NCBI RefSeq assembly: GCF_007827975.1
Contig: NZ_VITT01000006.1
Length of the DNA: 64,000 bases
Reading direction: 5' to 3' (one strand)
Source of the DNA: Nitrospirillum viridazoti
GTDB taxonomy: Bacteria > Pseudomonadota > Alphaproteobacteria > Azospirillales > Azospirillaceae
Shown: positions 24,774-33,496 of the stretch, in pieces
How positions within the stretch are numbered: position 1 is the stretch's first letter
How the letters are laid out: each line of letters begins with the position of its first letter
Notes under the pieces: model-generated
Seen by the model: the letters and a program-made list of their open reading frames with translations, nothing else
Told to the model about the DNA's origin: nothing
The model's database searches: none
Made by a program: the position numbers and the translations under genes

Positions 24774-26225
24774 TCACACACTGCCACTTACAACCATTTC
24801 ATCGATCCGCAGGGTCGGCTGTCCCACGCTGACGCTTACCGTCTGGCCCGCTTTGCCGCAGGTCGCGATTCCCTCATCCAGCGCCCAGTCATGGCCGACG
24901 GCGCGGATGTGGCGCAGCGCCTCATGCCCCACGCCCACCAGCGTCACCCCATTCACCGGGGCGGTGATCTTGCCGTCCTCGATGAGATAGGCCTCGACGG
25001 CGGTGAAATTGAAACGGCCGCTGGTGATATCCACCTGACCGCCCCCCATCCGGGGGGCGTAGATGCCGCGCGCCACCGACGCGACGATGTCGTTCGGATC
25101 CTCCTGGCCGGCCAGCAGGAAGGTGTTCGTCATCCGCGGCATGGGAAGATGCGCGTAGGACTGGCGCCGCGCGTTTCCCGTCGGCCTCATGTTCATGAGG
25201 CGGGCATTCAGGCGGTCCTGCATCAGCCCGGTCAGCACGCCGTTCTCGATAAGGGCGTTCTTTTGCCCCGGCGTTCCTTCATCATCGACGCCGAGGCTGC
25301 CCAGCCGGCCTGGCAGGGACCCGTCATCCAGAACGGTCACCGTCTCGGGCGCGATACGCTCCCCCATGCGACCGGCGAAGGCGGAAAGGCCCTTGCGGTG
25401 ATGATCCCCCTCCAGGCCGTGGCCGACCGCCTCGTGGAACAGGACGCCGGCATAGCCCGGCCCCAGCACCACCGGCATCACCCCGCCCGGGGCCGGCCGC
25501 GCATCCAGGTTGACGGTGGCGACACGCACGGCCTGGGATATGACCGACGCGACCGCCGCGTCCGTCAGTCCCTCCAGTCCGTATCGTCCACCGACGCCCG
25601 CGCTTCCCTGGGCGCGCGTCCCGGCACGCTCCAGCACGACATGGATGAACAGCCGCGTCACCGGGCGCGCATCGGCAACCAGTTGCCCATCGGTATTGGC
25701 GATCAGCACCACGCGATGCGACGAAGACAGGGACGCGTTGACCTGGCGTACGGCGGGATGCGCCGCCCGGGCCTGCATGTCCACCCTCTCCAGCAGCTGG
25801 ACCCAGGACAACAGGTTGGCGGACGCCAAGGGGTCTTGGCGGGAGTAGAGCCCGTGGTCCGTCACCTGCGGAACGAGCGACACCGAAGGGGCCGCCACCG
25901 CCCCGCCGCCCAACCGGGTCAGAGCCTGCACCGTCCGGTGCGCGGATCTTATGGCCTCCGGGCGGAGGTCACTGGTATGCGCGAAGGAAACCTGATCGCC
26001 ACGCACCGCGCGGGAGCCGAGCCCCTGGCCGATGGAAAAGCTGCCTGCCGAAACCTTGCCATTGTCCAGCCGCCACTCGCGCGACTTGGTGCTTTCGAAG
26101 AACATGTCGGCGAAGTCGGCACCGGCCGCCAACTGCTCCAGCGCGCGGGACAGCTCGACCTCATCCAACTGATTGGGATGGAGGATGAGACGCCGGGCCC
26201 AATCCATGTTTGGCGGATTGTTCAT
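24774..26225 (-). CDS. tldD: TldD-family metallopeptidase
   Basis: A 483-residue homologue of E. coli TldD (481). The zinc site HEAVGHGLEGD is visible at residues 264-274 (His264, Glu265, His269), and the third ligand is probably Cys456 in GIATCGKAGQ, as in E. coli. TldD and TldE form a heterodimeric protease that opens through a narrow channel and cuts unfolded or small peptides. It matures microcin B17 and degrades the antitoxin CcdA in E. coli. Here the gene overlaps the tldE homologue by ATGA, so equal production is expected. The context is not the usual housekeeping one but a TonB receptor/ABC transporter operon, so this is likely a specialised pair. Confidence 0.93.
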   Translation of the reverse strand: MNNPPNMDWARRLILHPNQLDEVELSRALEQLAAGADFADMFFESTKSREWRLDNGKVSAGSFSIGQGLGSRAVRGDQVSFAHTSDLRPEAIRSAHRTVQALTRLGGGAVAAPSVSLVPQVTDHGLYSRQDPLASANLLSWVQLLERVDMQARAAHPAVRQVNASLSSSHRVVLIANTDGQLVADARPVTRLFIHVVLERAGTRAQGSAGVGGRYGLEGLTDAAVASVISQAVRVATVNLDARPAPGGVMPVVLGPGYAGVLFHEAVGHGLEGDHHRKGLSAFAGRMGERIAPETVTVLDDGSLPGRLGSLGVDDEGTPGQKNALIENGVLTGLMQDRLNARLMNMRPTGNARRQSYAHLPMPRMTNTFLLAGQEDPNDIVASVARGIYAPRMGGGQVDITSGRFNFTAVEAYLIEDGKITAPVNGVTLVGVGHEALRHIRAVGHDWALDEGIATCGKAGQTVSVSVGQPTLRIDEMVVSGSV

Positions 26226-27580
26226 GCCCGTCCTCCGATATGCATCGCGTCAATCAGAATGGATCCCGTGCGAAAGGCGCCGAATCGTTCGACGTCGTCA
26301 CCGACATGGGTGATTCCCCGCAGCATCGTGCGCATATCCCCGCTCAAGGTGATGCCGGCGACGGGGAACGCCGGGACGCCGTCCTCGATCCAATATCCCT
26401 CAACCGCCCGGCTCCAATGCCCCGTCGCCGGGTCGGTCCGTCCGCCGGTGATGGCGGTGACCAGCAGACCGGTGCCGAGTTGCCGCTGCATCGCCAAGCC
26501 ATCGCCGCCGGGACGCCGGCTGGAAAGCGTCAGGTTGTACGGGCCGCTGGCGTTGCCCGTCGTCCGCATCCCCAGGCGCCGGGCGTTCAGGCTGTTCAGG
26601 AAGTAGCCACCGACCACCCCAGCATCGAGAACCAGGCGGCGGCGGCCGGCGACGCCCTCGGCGTCGTAAGCGCCGCTGGCCAGTCCCCAGGGCTCGAACG
26701 GATCCTCGATCAGGTCGATATGGTCCGCCGCGACCAAGTCCCCCAACGCACCGGCCAGGAAGCTGGCGCGCCGATACTGGGCGGCACCCATCAGCGCGCC
26801 GACCAGATCCTCGATCAGCGCCTGCGCGGTCCGCGGACTGAACAGGACCGGCCCGGTGCCGGATGGCACGGTGCGTGCGCCCAACTGCCCAGCGGCCCCC
26901 CGCAAGGCGCGTTCCGCCAACCACGCCGCCGGACGAAGGTCGCTTCGCCGGCGGGTCATGGACTGCGCGTAGTCCCGCGCCATGGCGCCGTCCCGCGCAG
27001 CCAATGCCGAACACCAGCGCGCCTGGGTGGAGGCCAGGTTCGCCCGGCAAAAGCCGGACGAGGTGACCATCACCGACAAGGCCTCGGAGCAGTTGAGCCC
27101 CACTTCCGACGTTCGCAATTCCGTCCCGGCGGGCATTTCGACGGCGTGCAGCGCCCGCTCCATGCCCGACGCCTCCTCGGCCATCGCCGCCGCATCATCG
27201 CTGGCCGGCTCGTATCGCAAGGGATGCGGAACGTCATGGGCCAGGTCGATGGCATCCGCCAAGCCGTTGTCGGCGTCCGGCTGCGCCCATTGCATGATGC
27301 TGACCGCTTCCTGGACCAGGCGCTTGATGGCCTCGGCGTCGAAGGTGGTCGTTGATGCCGACCCAGCCCGGCCGTCCTTGAAAACCGTCAGGTTGAGGGA
27401 CCGGTGGCCGCTGCGCACGGCCGTTTCTAGCCGTCCGTCCCGCAGGCCGAGCTGAAGCCCGCCGCTGGAGGAGGCGCCGGCGCTGGCTTGGCTGCCGCCG
27501 GCGCGTAGGGCCAGCTCGACGGCCTGCTCGCTGGCCGCGCGCAGGTCCGCCTCGCTGTCGCTGATATAGGCGCTTAACAT
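26222..27580 (-). CDS. pmbA: TldE/PmbA-family peptidase partner
   Basis: A 452-residue homologue of TldE (PmbA), the non-zinc partner of TldD. Typical blocks are GLQLGLRDGRLETAVRSG near the N-terminus, LFSPRTAQALIEDLVGAL in the middle, and the C-terminal GYWIEDGVPAFPVAGITLSG plus FRTGSILIDAMHIGG. There is no HExxxH, as expected for the E subunit. The ATG at 27580 follows GAGGAAAC and overlaps the ABC transporter stop by seven bases; the frame extends 21 residues further but without reason to start there. Stop and tldD start overlap as ATGA. Confidence 0.9.
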   Translation of the reverse strand: MLSAYISDSEADLRAASEQAVELALRAGGSQASAGASSSGGLQLGLRDGRLETAVRSGHRSLNLTVFKDGRAGSASTTTFDAEAIKRLVQEAVSIMQWAQPDADNGLADAIDLAHDVPHPLRYEPASDDAAAMAEEASGMERALHAVEMPAGTELRTSEVGLNCSEALSVMVTSSGFCRANLASTQARWCSALAARDGAMARDYAQSMTRRRSDLRPAAWLAERALRGAAGQLGARTVPSGTGPVLFSPRTAQALIEDLVGALMGAAQYRRASFLAGALGDLVAADHIDLIEDPFEPWGLASGAYDAEGVAGRRRLVLDAGVVGGYFLNSLNARRLGMRTTGNASGPYNLTLSSRRPGGDGLAMQRQLGTGLLVTAITGGRTDPATGHWSRAVEGYWIEDGVPAFPVAGITLSGDMRTMLRGITHVGDDVERFGAFRTGSILIDAMHIGGRA

Positions 27581-29349
27581 ACTGTTTCCTCTTTCAGGGC
27601 CAGCGGCGCCTGCGTCACCCCATCCGCCGCCAACCGCAGGCAATGGGTATGGAACGGCTTAAGGCGCTCATCATGGACGACGCTGATCAGGGTGACGGAC
27701 GGCAGGCGCTCAAGCAGGGTGGTGTAGAAGTGCAGCGCGTTCGCCATGTCCAGGGCGCTGGTGGCTTCGTCGAGGACGAGGCGGTCCGGCCGGTAGAGCA
27801 GGATGCGCACCAGGGCCAGCCTCTGCTGCTCCCCGGGTGAGAGCTGGTCGGCCCAGGAGCGGGATTCATGCAGCCGCTTGGCATGCGTCTCCAGCCCGAC
27901 GATACTGAGCAAGGAGATGACCTGATCGTCGTCGTATCGCTCCGGCGAGGCGGGAAAGCAGATGGCGTTCTTCAAGGTCCCGATGGGAAGATAAAGGCGC
28001 TGGGGCACGAACATGGTCAGGCCCTGGGACGGCACCTGAACCACGCCAGCGCCATCCGGCCACAGGCCGGCGATGGCCCTCATGGTGGAGCTCTTGCCTA
28101 TCCCCGACGGCCCCACCACTACCCAGCGCTGGCCCGGCAGGATCGTCCAATCCCCAATGGTCAGGGATGCGCTGTGGTAGAAATCGAGCCGGAGATCGCG
28201 TGCAGCGATTTCTCTATTATCTTTCTTTATTACTTGGATACCTGAGGTCCCTCCCCGCTCCAGCACTTGATCGAAAGCCCAGATACGGTTGACGTTGGCG
28301 ATTTGCTGGGCGAATGACTGGAAGGCTTGATAGAAAAATGAAAGAGAAGAGGTCATTTGACGGAACGCGTCCTGGGCCGCCATGACACCGCCAAAGGTCA
28401 AGGTACCAGCAAAGTATTTTGGAATGGTCAGAAACACGGGAAGTAATTTCCCAATGCTATCGAATATGTGCCCTGTCGCGTTGATGCCCATCTGGGCCAG
28501 AATCAGTCGGTGATAATTCTTCTTGATACGGTCGAATGCCTCCCGCAGGGACTGCACCTCTGTCGGCGCGGCATCCAGGAAGGCGATTTGTTCAGCATTG
28601 CGGCGAATGTAGATCAAGCCGAACCGGAAATCGGCCTCCACCTGTTGCTGGCGCATGGTGCGGGAAATCAGGGGCCGGCCGACCCAGATGATGGCCCCGG
28701 TGGTCAGCGCCGTGTACAGCAGGGAATACCACAGCATGTCGCCAGGTATGGAGATGTGATACCCCGCGATCAGGAACCGTATCGGCGCCGCCGCGCTCCA
28801 AAGCACAAAGCCAAAACTGATGCCGGCTGTTATGGAACCAAACAATCCTACTACTATGGCCATTATACTATTTGTGAAATCCTTGATATCTTCGGCTATT
28901 CGCTGATCTGGATTATCAATCAACGCAGCCCTTTCCATGGAGTAGAACCCATTGTTCCTCATCCAGCGCGCCACGTATTCCGTGGTCAGGTAGGCCCGCC
29001 ATCTCATGGCGAACATGCCGTAGAAGTATACATCAAGGACGAGGGCCACGGCCGAACAGCCGTTGATCAAAAAAAACTTGATGATCTGGGGCAGGAACAG
29101 ATCCACCTGTTTGTTCTGGACGACATCATAGAAAGAGTGCTGCCAACTGTTTGCCTGAACAGACAGATAAATAACGATGTACTTGCTGCCTAAAAGGAAA
29201 GCGGTGCCGAACCAGGCAAACATCCAATCCGAGGAAACCCAGTATGATGTCAGCAGCTTGAGGAAGTGACGTACCCGCACCTGGGTGCTTACGCTTGGAA
29301 GCCCGGCCTGTGGCCGGGCCTCCTTCACTGTATGGTTCGACATGCTCAT
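27574..29349 (-). CDS. ABC transporter, fused permease/ATPase (YddA/SbmA-like)
   Basis: A 591-residue fused ABC transporter of the SbmA/BacA-YddA group. The N-terminal ~330 residues carry about six membrane segments and conserved SbmA-type blocks such as NSWQHSFYDVVQNKQ, WRAYLTTEYVARWM and NPDQRIAEDIKDF. The ATPase domain has GPSGIGKSS (Walker A, near 413), LSPGEQQRLALVRILL (signature) and RLVLDEATSALD (Walker B). SbmA imports microcins and proline-rich peptides; YddA is its ATPase-bearing relative in an E. coli operon with a TonB receptor and the protease PqqL. It starts 25 bases after the TonB receptor gene and overlaps tldE. Import of a peptide-like substrate into the cytoplasm is the simplest role; export is also possible. 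Confidence 0.9.
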   Translation of the reverse strand: MSMSNHTVKEARPQAGLPSVSTQVRVRHFLKLLTSYWVSSDWMFAWFGTAFLLGSKYIVIYLSVQANSWQHSFYDVVQNKQVDLFLPQIIKFFLINGCSAVALVLDVYFYGMFAMRWRAYLTTEYVARWMRNNGFYSMERAALIDNPDQRIAEDIKDFTNSIMAIVVGLFGSITAGISFGFVLWSAAAPIRFLIAGYHISIPGDMLWYSLLYTALTTGAIIWVGRPLISRTMRQQQVEADFRFGLIYIRRNAEQIAFLDAAPTEVQSLREAFDRIKKNYHRLILAQMGINATGHIFDSIGKLLPVFLTIPKYFAGTLTFGGVMAAQDAFRQMTSSLSFFYQAFQSFAQQIANVNRIWAFDQVLERGGTSGIQVIKKDNREIAARDLRLDFYHSASLTIGDWTILPGQRWVVVGPSGIGKSSTMRAIAGLWPDGAGVVQVPSQGLTMFVPQRLYLPIGTLKNAICFPASPERYDDDQVISLLSIVGLETHAKRLHESRSWADQLSPGEQQRLALVRILLYRPDRLVLDEATSALDMANALHFYTTLLERLPSVTLISVVHDERLKPFHTHCLRLAADGVTQAPLALKEETVC

Positions 29350-29374
29350 TCAGGCGATACTCGATCTCGGCGGA

Positions 29375-31639
29375 TTAGAAGAATTTGTAGGACAAAGTGG
29401 CGTGCCAGGTACGCGGTTCCAGAACAGGAATGTAGCTGTCGACAGTCGACACGCCGTAGTTGCGGCGGTCGAACAGGTTCTTTACACCCACATTAAGCTG
29501 CCATGATTTATAGGCGCCAATGACGTTGACATCGAATTGCTTGGCGTCCGGGACTTTTTCCGTCCCGCTGTTATTCACATAGGAACTGGAGTTTCCGTAC
29601 AGCCCGCCCGACACGGTCAACTTCAGATCTTCGCCCACCGGCTCGGTATAGGACGTATAAAGGCTGTACTTGACGCGCGGCTGGCCCGCCACATAGGCGC
29701 CAAGCTTGCGGGTCAATTGATCAAACTTGCTGTAGGTAAAGGTGGAAACGACCGTCCAGCCAGGCAGGATCGTACCGCGCAAATCGAGATCGACGCCTTT
29801 GCTTTCCTGGCCTTGGGTGGAGATGTAATAGCCGGGGTGGGCCGGGTCGGAAATCACGACGTTACTTTGCTGCAGGCGGAAGACCGACGCCACCAATTCC
29901 AACTTCTGATTCAGCATGGACAGCTTCACGCCGCCCTCAAGGTTTTTGGAGGAGATGTCGGGCAGCCGGCTCTTGGTATAATCCAGGGAAAAATTCGGGA
30001 TGAAACCAAGTGCATAGTTACCGAACAACGACAAGTTGTCGGTTATGTCGTACACCGCCCCATAGCTTGGCACCGACGCTGAAGCGGAGTACTCGGAGGC
30101 TGGCCGCCCTGGAATATGGCTGGTGCTGTCAAACCAATTCTGACGCACCCCGCCAATGAAGTGCGCCGGCCCCCATGTCATGATATCCTGAAAGTAAAAT
30201 GCCTGTTCATTATAATCCAGGCTATAGGACGTTTCATCGATTGGCGGAAGGGGTTTGACAGTACCAGTCGTCAGACTGAAGGGAAAGAAACTCGACTTCG
30301 ATGAATCCAGCGCGTCGTCGTGCGTCTGAACGAAGCTATAACCAATGTTGATGTTGTGATTGATGACAAACGTGTCGAATTTCAGCCTGGCATAATCGTC
30401 CAGAGACCAGGTCCTGTTGCGCTGCTCATTCTGTGAATTGTTTATCAGCAGGGTCGTGGGCGCCAGCACGGCATAGGGCGCATACAGCCCGAAGCTGAGA
30501 TTCTGGTTCTGGTATTGCCCGCGGCTGACGACCGTAAGCCAATCGGTCGCCTTGTGTTCAACCGAATAGGTGACTTCCTTGTCACTCGCGTTGAAGCCGG
30601 TGTCGGCGGGGCCGGTGGGCTGCGTCCTCACCGGGGCGATCTGCCCCTTATACATGTAGGTATAGGGGTTCACACCGGTATTTTGTTCGTAGATCTGGCC
30701 GCTCAGGATCGCGTCCGTCTTCTCGTCCTTGTAGCGCAGGCTGGGAGCGACAAGATAATTCTGATCCCCGCGGTAATTCTGCATGTTGCGGTCGGCGTCG
30801 GAGCCGGACAGGATGAGGCGGCCGCTTATCTTCTCATCGTCGCTCAAGGCATCGGAGGCATCGATCGTGCCCTTGCGTGTCTGATAGCTGCCATATTCCA
30901 CGGAAGCGTTCAGCAAGGGATCAGCGGTGGGCTTCTTGGTCACCAGATTGATGGTGCCACCCAGGCTGTAGGAGCCGTTCAGCAAAGCGTCCGGCCCCTT
31001 CAGAATTTCGACGCGCTCCAACCCTGCCACCGGCTGTGCCGCTCCCGCGATGGAGCTGTTGCCGACGGAAGAGGAGAGGCCATTGGTCAAGCCGGTGCTG
31101 CCGAAGCCGCGAACACTGTAGCTGGTGCCGCCCTGGACGGTGGCGAAGTTCGGGATGACGCCGCCAGCGTCCCGAAGCGCGTCCGTCACGCTCTGCGCCT
31201 GCTGGTCTTCCATCAACTTGCTGGAAATAACCGTCGTGTTGCGGGCCTGCTCCCGCAGGGAGGCGCCGCTGCGGCTTGAGGTGGACGCGTCGCGGACCAG
31301 CAAACTGGTCTCGGCCTCATCACGATGAGCCATGACCACGATGAAGCTGATGATGGTGGGGACGCCGTTGCCATCGATCAGGACCAGACGGCTGCCCGTG
31401 ATGGCCTTTTCAATGGCATCGTTTTCGTCCTTCGCGCCGGTGACGGCCACGGACGTCAAGCCCTTGACGGCATCGGGATCATACTCGATGTGATGGCCGG
31501 ACTGCCGTTCAATCTCCTTCAGCGCTTGTTCCATCGGCATCGACGGCACACTGATGCTCACAGTCTGCGCCACCGCCGGCAGCGCCACCGCAAAGGCCGC
31601 CACGGCCGAAACACCGGCCAACAGGTCCCAGCTCTTCAT
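29375..31639 (-). CDS. TonB-dependent siderophore-type receptor with STN domain
   Basis: A 754-residue outer-membrane receptor. Residues 1-24 are a signal peptide ending AVA before Gln. Residues ~27-95 are an STN (secretin/TonB short N-terminal) domain with VPSMPMEQALKEIERQSG. The plug follows, with NTTVISSKLMEDQQAQSVTD, YSVRGFGSTGLTNG and LERVEILKGPDALLNGS. The 22-strand barrel fills the rest, with the FpvA/FhuE-type end NLFDRRNYGVSTVDSYIPVL and terminal Phe. STN domains often signal to FecR-type anti-sigma factors, but no fecI/fecR pair is in the window. It is the first gene of a six-gene operon, and a LysR regulator is encoded upstream on the same strand. Confidence 0.9.
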   Translation of the reverse strand: MKSWDLLAGVSAVAAFAVALPAVAQTVSISVPSMPMEQALKEIERQSGHHIEYDPDAVKGLTSVAVTGAKDENDAIEKAITGSRLVLIDGNGVPTIISFIVVMAHRDEAETSLLVRDASTSSRSGASLREQARNTTVISSKLMEDQQAQSVTDALRDAGGVIPNFATVQGGTSYSVRGFGSTGLTNGLSSSVGNSSIAGAAQPVAGLERVEILKGPDALLNGSYSLGGTINLVTKKPTADPLLNASVEYGSYQTRKGTIDASDALSDDEKISGRLILSGSDADRNMQNYRGDQNYLVAPSLRYKDEKTDAILSGQIYEQNTGVNPYTYMYKGQIAPVRTQPTGPADTGFNASDKEVTYSVEHKATDWLTVVSRGQYQNQNLSFGLYAPYAVLAPTTLLINNSQNEQRNRTWSLDDYARLKFDTFVINHNINIGYSFVQTHDDALDSSKSSFFPFSLTTGTVKPLPPIDETSYSLDYNEQAFYFQDIMTWGPAHFIGGVRQNWFDSTSHIPGRPASEYSASASVPSYGAVYDITDNLSLFGNYALGFIPNFSLDYTKSRLPDISSKNLEGGVKLSMLNQKLELVASVFRLQQSNVVISDPAHPGYYISTQGQESKGVDLDLRGTILPGWTVVSTFTYSKFDQLTRKLGAYVAGQPRVKYSLYTSYTEPVGEDLKLTVSGGLYGNSSSYVNNSGTEKVPDAKQFDVNVIGAYKSWQLNVGVKNLFDRRNYGVSTVDSYIPVLEPRTWHATLSYKFF

Positions 31640-31823
31640 TCCCCGCTCCTGTTCTGTCAGCCGTCATCGCCGCCGGAATCTTCAAATGATTCCGGACTAC
31701 AATGTTATGTTGGCTGAATATTATTGCTTGACCGTCACCAAACCGTTAAGGAATGGCGCACAGTTGCCCGAATTTCATTTTTCAATAACTAGCCTTTCAC
31801 CCCTATCACAGAGGTGATTGGCG

Positions 31824-31840
31824 GCTTCTTCGTGAGAAGC
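31824..31840. promoter_or_regulatory. possible LysR-type operator (T-N11-A dyad)
   Basis: GCTTCT at 31824-31829 and AGAAGC at 31835-31840 form a perfect dyad with a 5-base spacer; inside it T31826 and A31838 are separated by 11 bases, the LysR-type box. It lies between the LysR gene and the TonB receptor gene, about 185 bases before the receptor start. The lack of a T run argues against a terminator for the LysR gene. Confidence 0.4.
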
Positions 31841-31899
31841 TAATAGTTAGATTGGGAGAATAGCGCTGACCTGGCAAATCAGTTCTGCCAATGCCCACA

Positions 31900-32838
31900 T
31901 TATCTTAATTTATGAACAGGGAAGCGCGACGCCTCATCATGCAGGATGGACACCAGCCAGCGCATGAGCGGTTCCTGGTCGCGATGGGGATGCCATTGCG
32001 CCATGATGGACGTGTGTTCGCTCGGGAATGGCACCGTGACGCACTTCACGGGCAATATACTGGCAAAGAATTGCGCGAACCGTGTAATGGTCGTGACGAT
32101 CAGATCCGTGCCAATCACAATATTTGGTAGCATCGCATAGCGCGCAGTCCGGACTGCCACATGACGGCGATCCAGAATGTCCAGCGCTTCGGCGTTTACA
32201 TTTACCAACATTTCCATTGACTGGAACATCGCCGCATGACGGCCCGTCAAATAAGTCTCCAATTCCATTTTATACTCAACAACCGGGTGATCTTTCCAAA
32301 CCAAACACGAGAGCTGTTCGTAGAACAGATGAATTTTCGATAGGTTGTTTGATTGAAAATTTTCCGAGACGATCACCAAATCGATATCCTTTTCCAGCAA
32401 TACTTCCGCGTTCGCATATTGAAAGGGGGCGATGTGGATATCCACGCCAGGCGCCTCCTTCTGAAGGCGCCGAATGACGAGGGGCAGGAAGGTGATCTCC
32501 ACCATGTCCGGCGCCGCTATGCGGATGGTCCTCCGGTCCGTCGCCGGATCGAAGCTCAGGGTCGTTCCGAACACGTCCGCCGCTTCCCGCAACAAATGGC
32601 GCACGCGGGGACGAAGGGCCTCCGCCAATGCCGTCATTTGCCTTTGGCCGTTACTGTATACGACAAGCTCATCACTAAAGTGTTCCCGCAATTTCTTGAG
32701 AGCGAGACTCATCGCAGGCTGACTAATATGCATGCGGGTCGCGGCCTCCGTTATGGAGGCCGTGTTCAGAATGGCATCGAGGGCGTAAAATTGGTTTAGA
32801 TTACTTCTCTTAAGAAAATCCAGCCCACCATTAACCAT
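31900..32838 (-). CDS. LysR-family transcriptional regulator
   Basis: A 312-residue LysR-type regulator. The N-terminal winged helix is clear: NQFYALDAILNTASITEAAT, then MHISQPAMSLALKKLREHF. The effector-binding domain follows (RRTIRIAAPDMVEITFLPLV, then VDIHIAPFQ). The arrangement and the LDAIL/MSLALKKLR wording resemble the NodD/LinR-like subgroup. The ATG at 32838 is preceded by GAGGG at good spacing; a GTG at 32874 sits directly against its Shine-Dalgarno-like bases and is less likely. It is on the same strand as the TonB receptor operon, 260 bases upstream, and is its likely regulator. Confidence 0.88.
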   Translation of the reverse strand: MVNGGLDFLKRSNLNQFYALDAILNTASITEAATRMHISQPAMSLALKKLREHFSDELVVYSNGQRQMTALAEALRPRVRHLLREAADVFGTTLSFDPATDRRTIRIAAPDMVEITFLPLVIRRLQKEAPGVDIHIAPFQYANAEVLLEKDIDLVIVSENFQSNNLSKIHLFYEQLSCLVWKDHPVVEYKMELETYLTGRHAAMFQSMEMLVNVNAEALDILDRRHVAVRTARYAMLPNIVIGTDLIVTTITRFAQFFASILPVKCVTVPFPSEHTSIMAQWHPHRDQEPLMRWLVSILHDEASRFPVHKLR

Positions 32839-33496
32839 AACAACCCTCGCAAAAATTCCGCCCACCAGCTTCACTCCTCATCATAAACGCTGGCAAGGGG
32901 AAAAAATGTCGCCGCGATCACTCCGGTCATGCGTTGAATATCTGGCGGCATGAACACTGTCATTGGCGTATCTGCGCCCTAATACGCCTAATTGACCTGC
33001 TGGCCCCGACATTGATTGACGGAACCCTCGCGGTGGACCGCCTTTACACCTACACGATGGAAGCCGAACCGGCGGGAATGCGGAAGTCGGTATAGTCTTT
33101 GTGTTCCAGTTCGGGGGACAGCCACCGTCAACGCCAATAGAAAAGCTGGAAGGCGCCAATGTTTCCCGCCTCCTTATGTCTTTGCAGGGGCATCTTCAGC
33201 CGCCGTGGCACGCGCCAACTAGCCGCCACTACCGCCTCGGCCAAGCCACGATTTATAGTTACGGTCAGCGACCTCTCAAGAAATGTCGCTCGACTGCGAC
33301 ACAGTTCGAGGACTCATTTCTAATGAAGGGCGATTTCTTTATAATTGAAACTTATAATTTCATAACTTCGTCATTTCAAATAATCGCCATTTATATCCTT
33401 CAGCATACAAACAGGCCTGCAGGCCTGGCATTAGTACTTTCTTAATCCGTAAGACGTAATCCAAAAGGATGGGCCAACCAACTCCAACGGTACGAA
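32839..33496. other. 658-bp intergenic region, AT-rich in its right half
   Basis: No gene I can support. Between the divergent LysR and chemoreceptor genes, the right half (about 33300-33430) is clearly AT-rich. Structures seen: GTCGC/GCGAC hairpin near 33285-33300, an inverted repeat GGCGATT/AATCGCC spanning about 33328-33390, and a 16-base perfect palindrome of two tandem CAGGCCTG units at 33412-33427, 69 bases before the chemoreceptor start. These probably include promoter and regulatory elements. Short frames here (for example 32881-33159 on the - strand, TTG start) look like chance. Confidence 0.5.

Noticed and set aside
32881..33159. A 92-residue Cys/Gly-containing frame that could be a peptide precursor for the TldD/E operon
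   Set aside because: TTG start without a ribosome-binding site, no leader-like helix, and it lies upstream of the LysR gene. I found no convincing precursor peptide near the operon.
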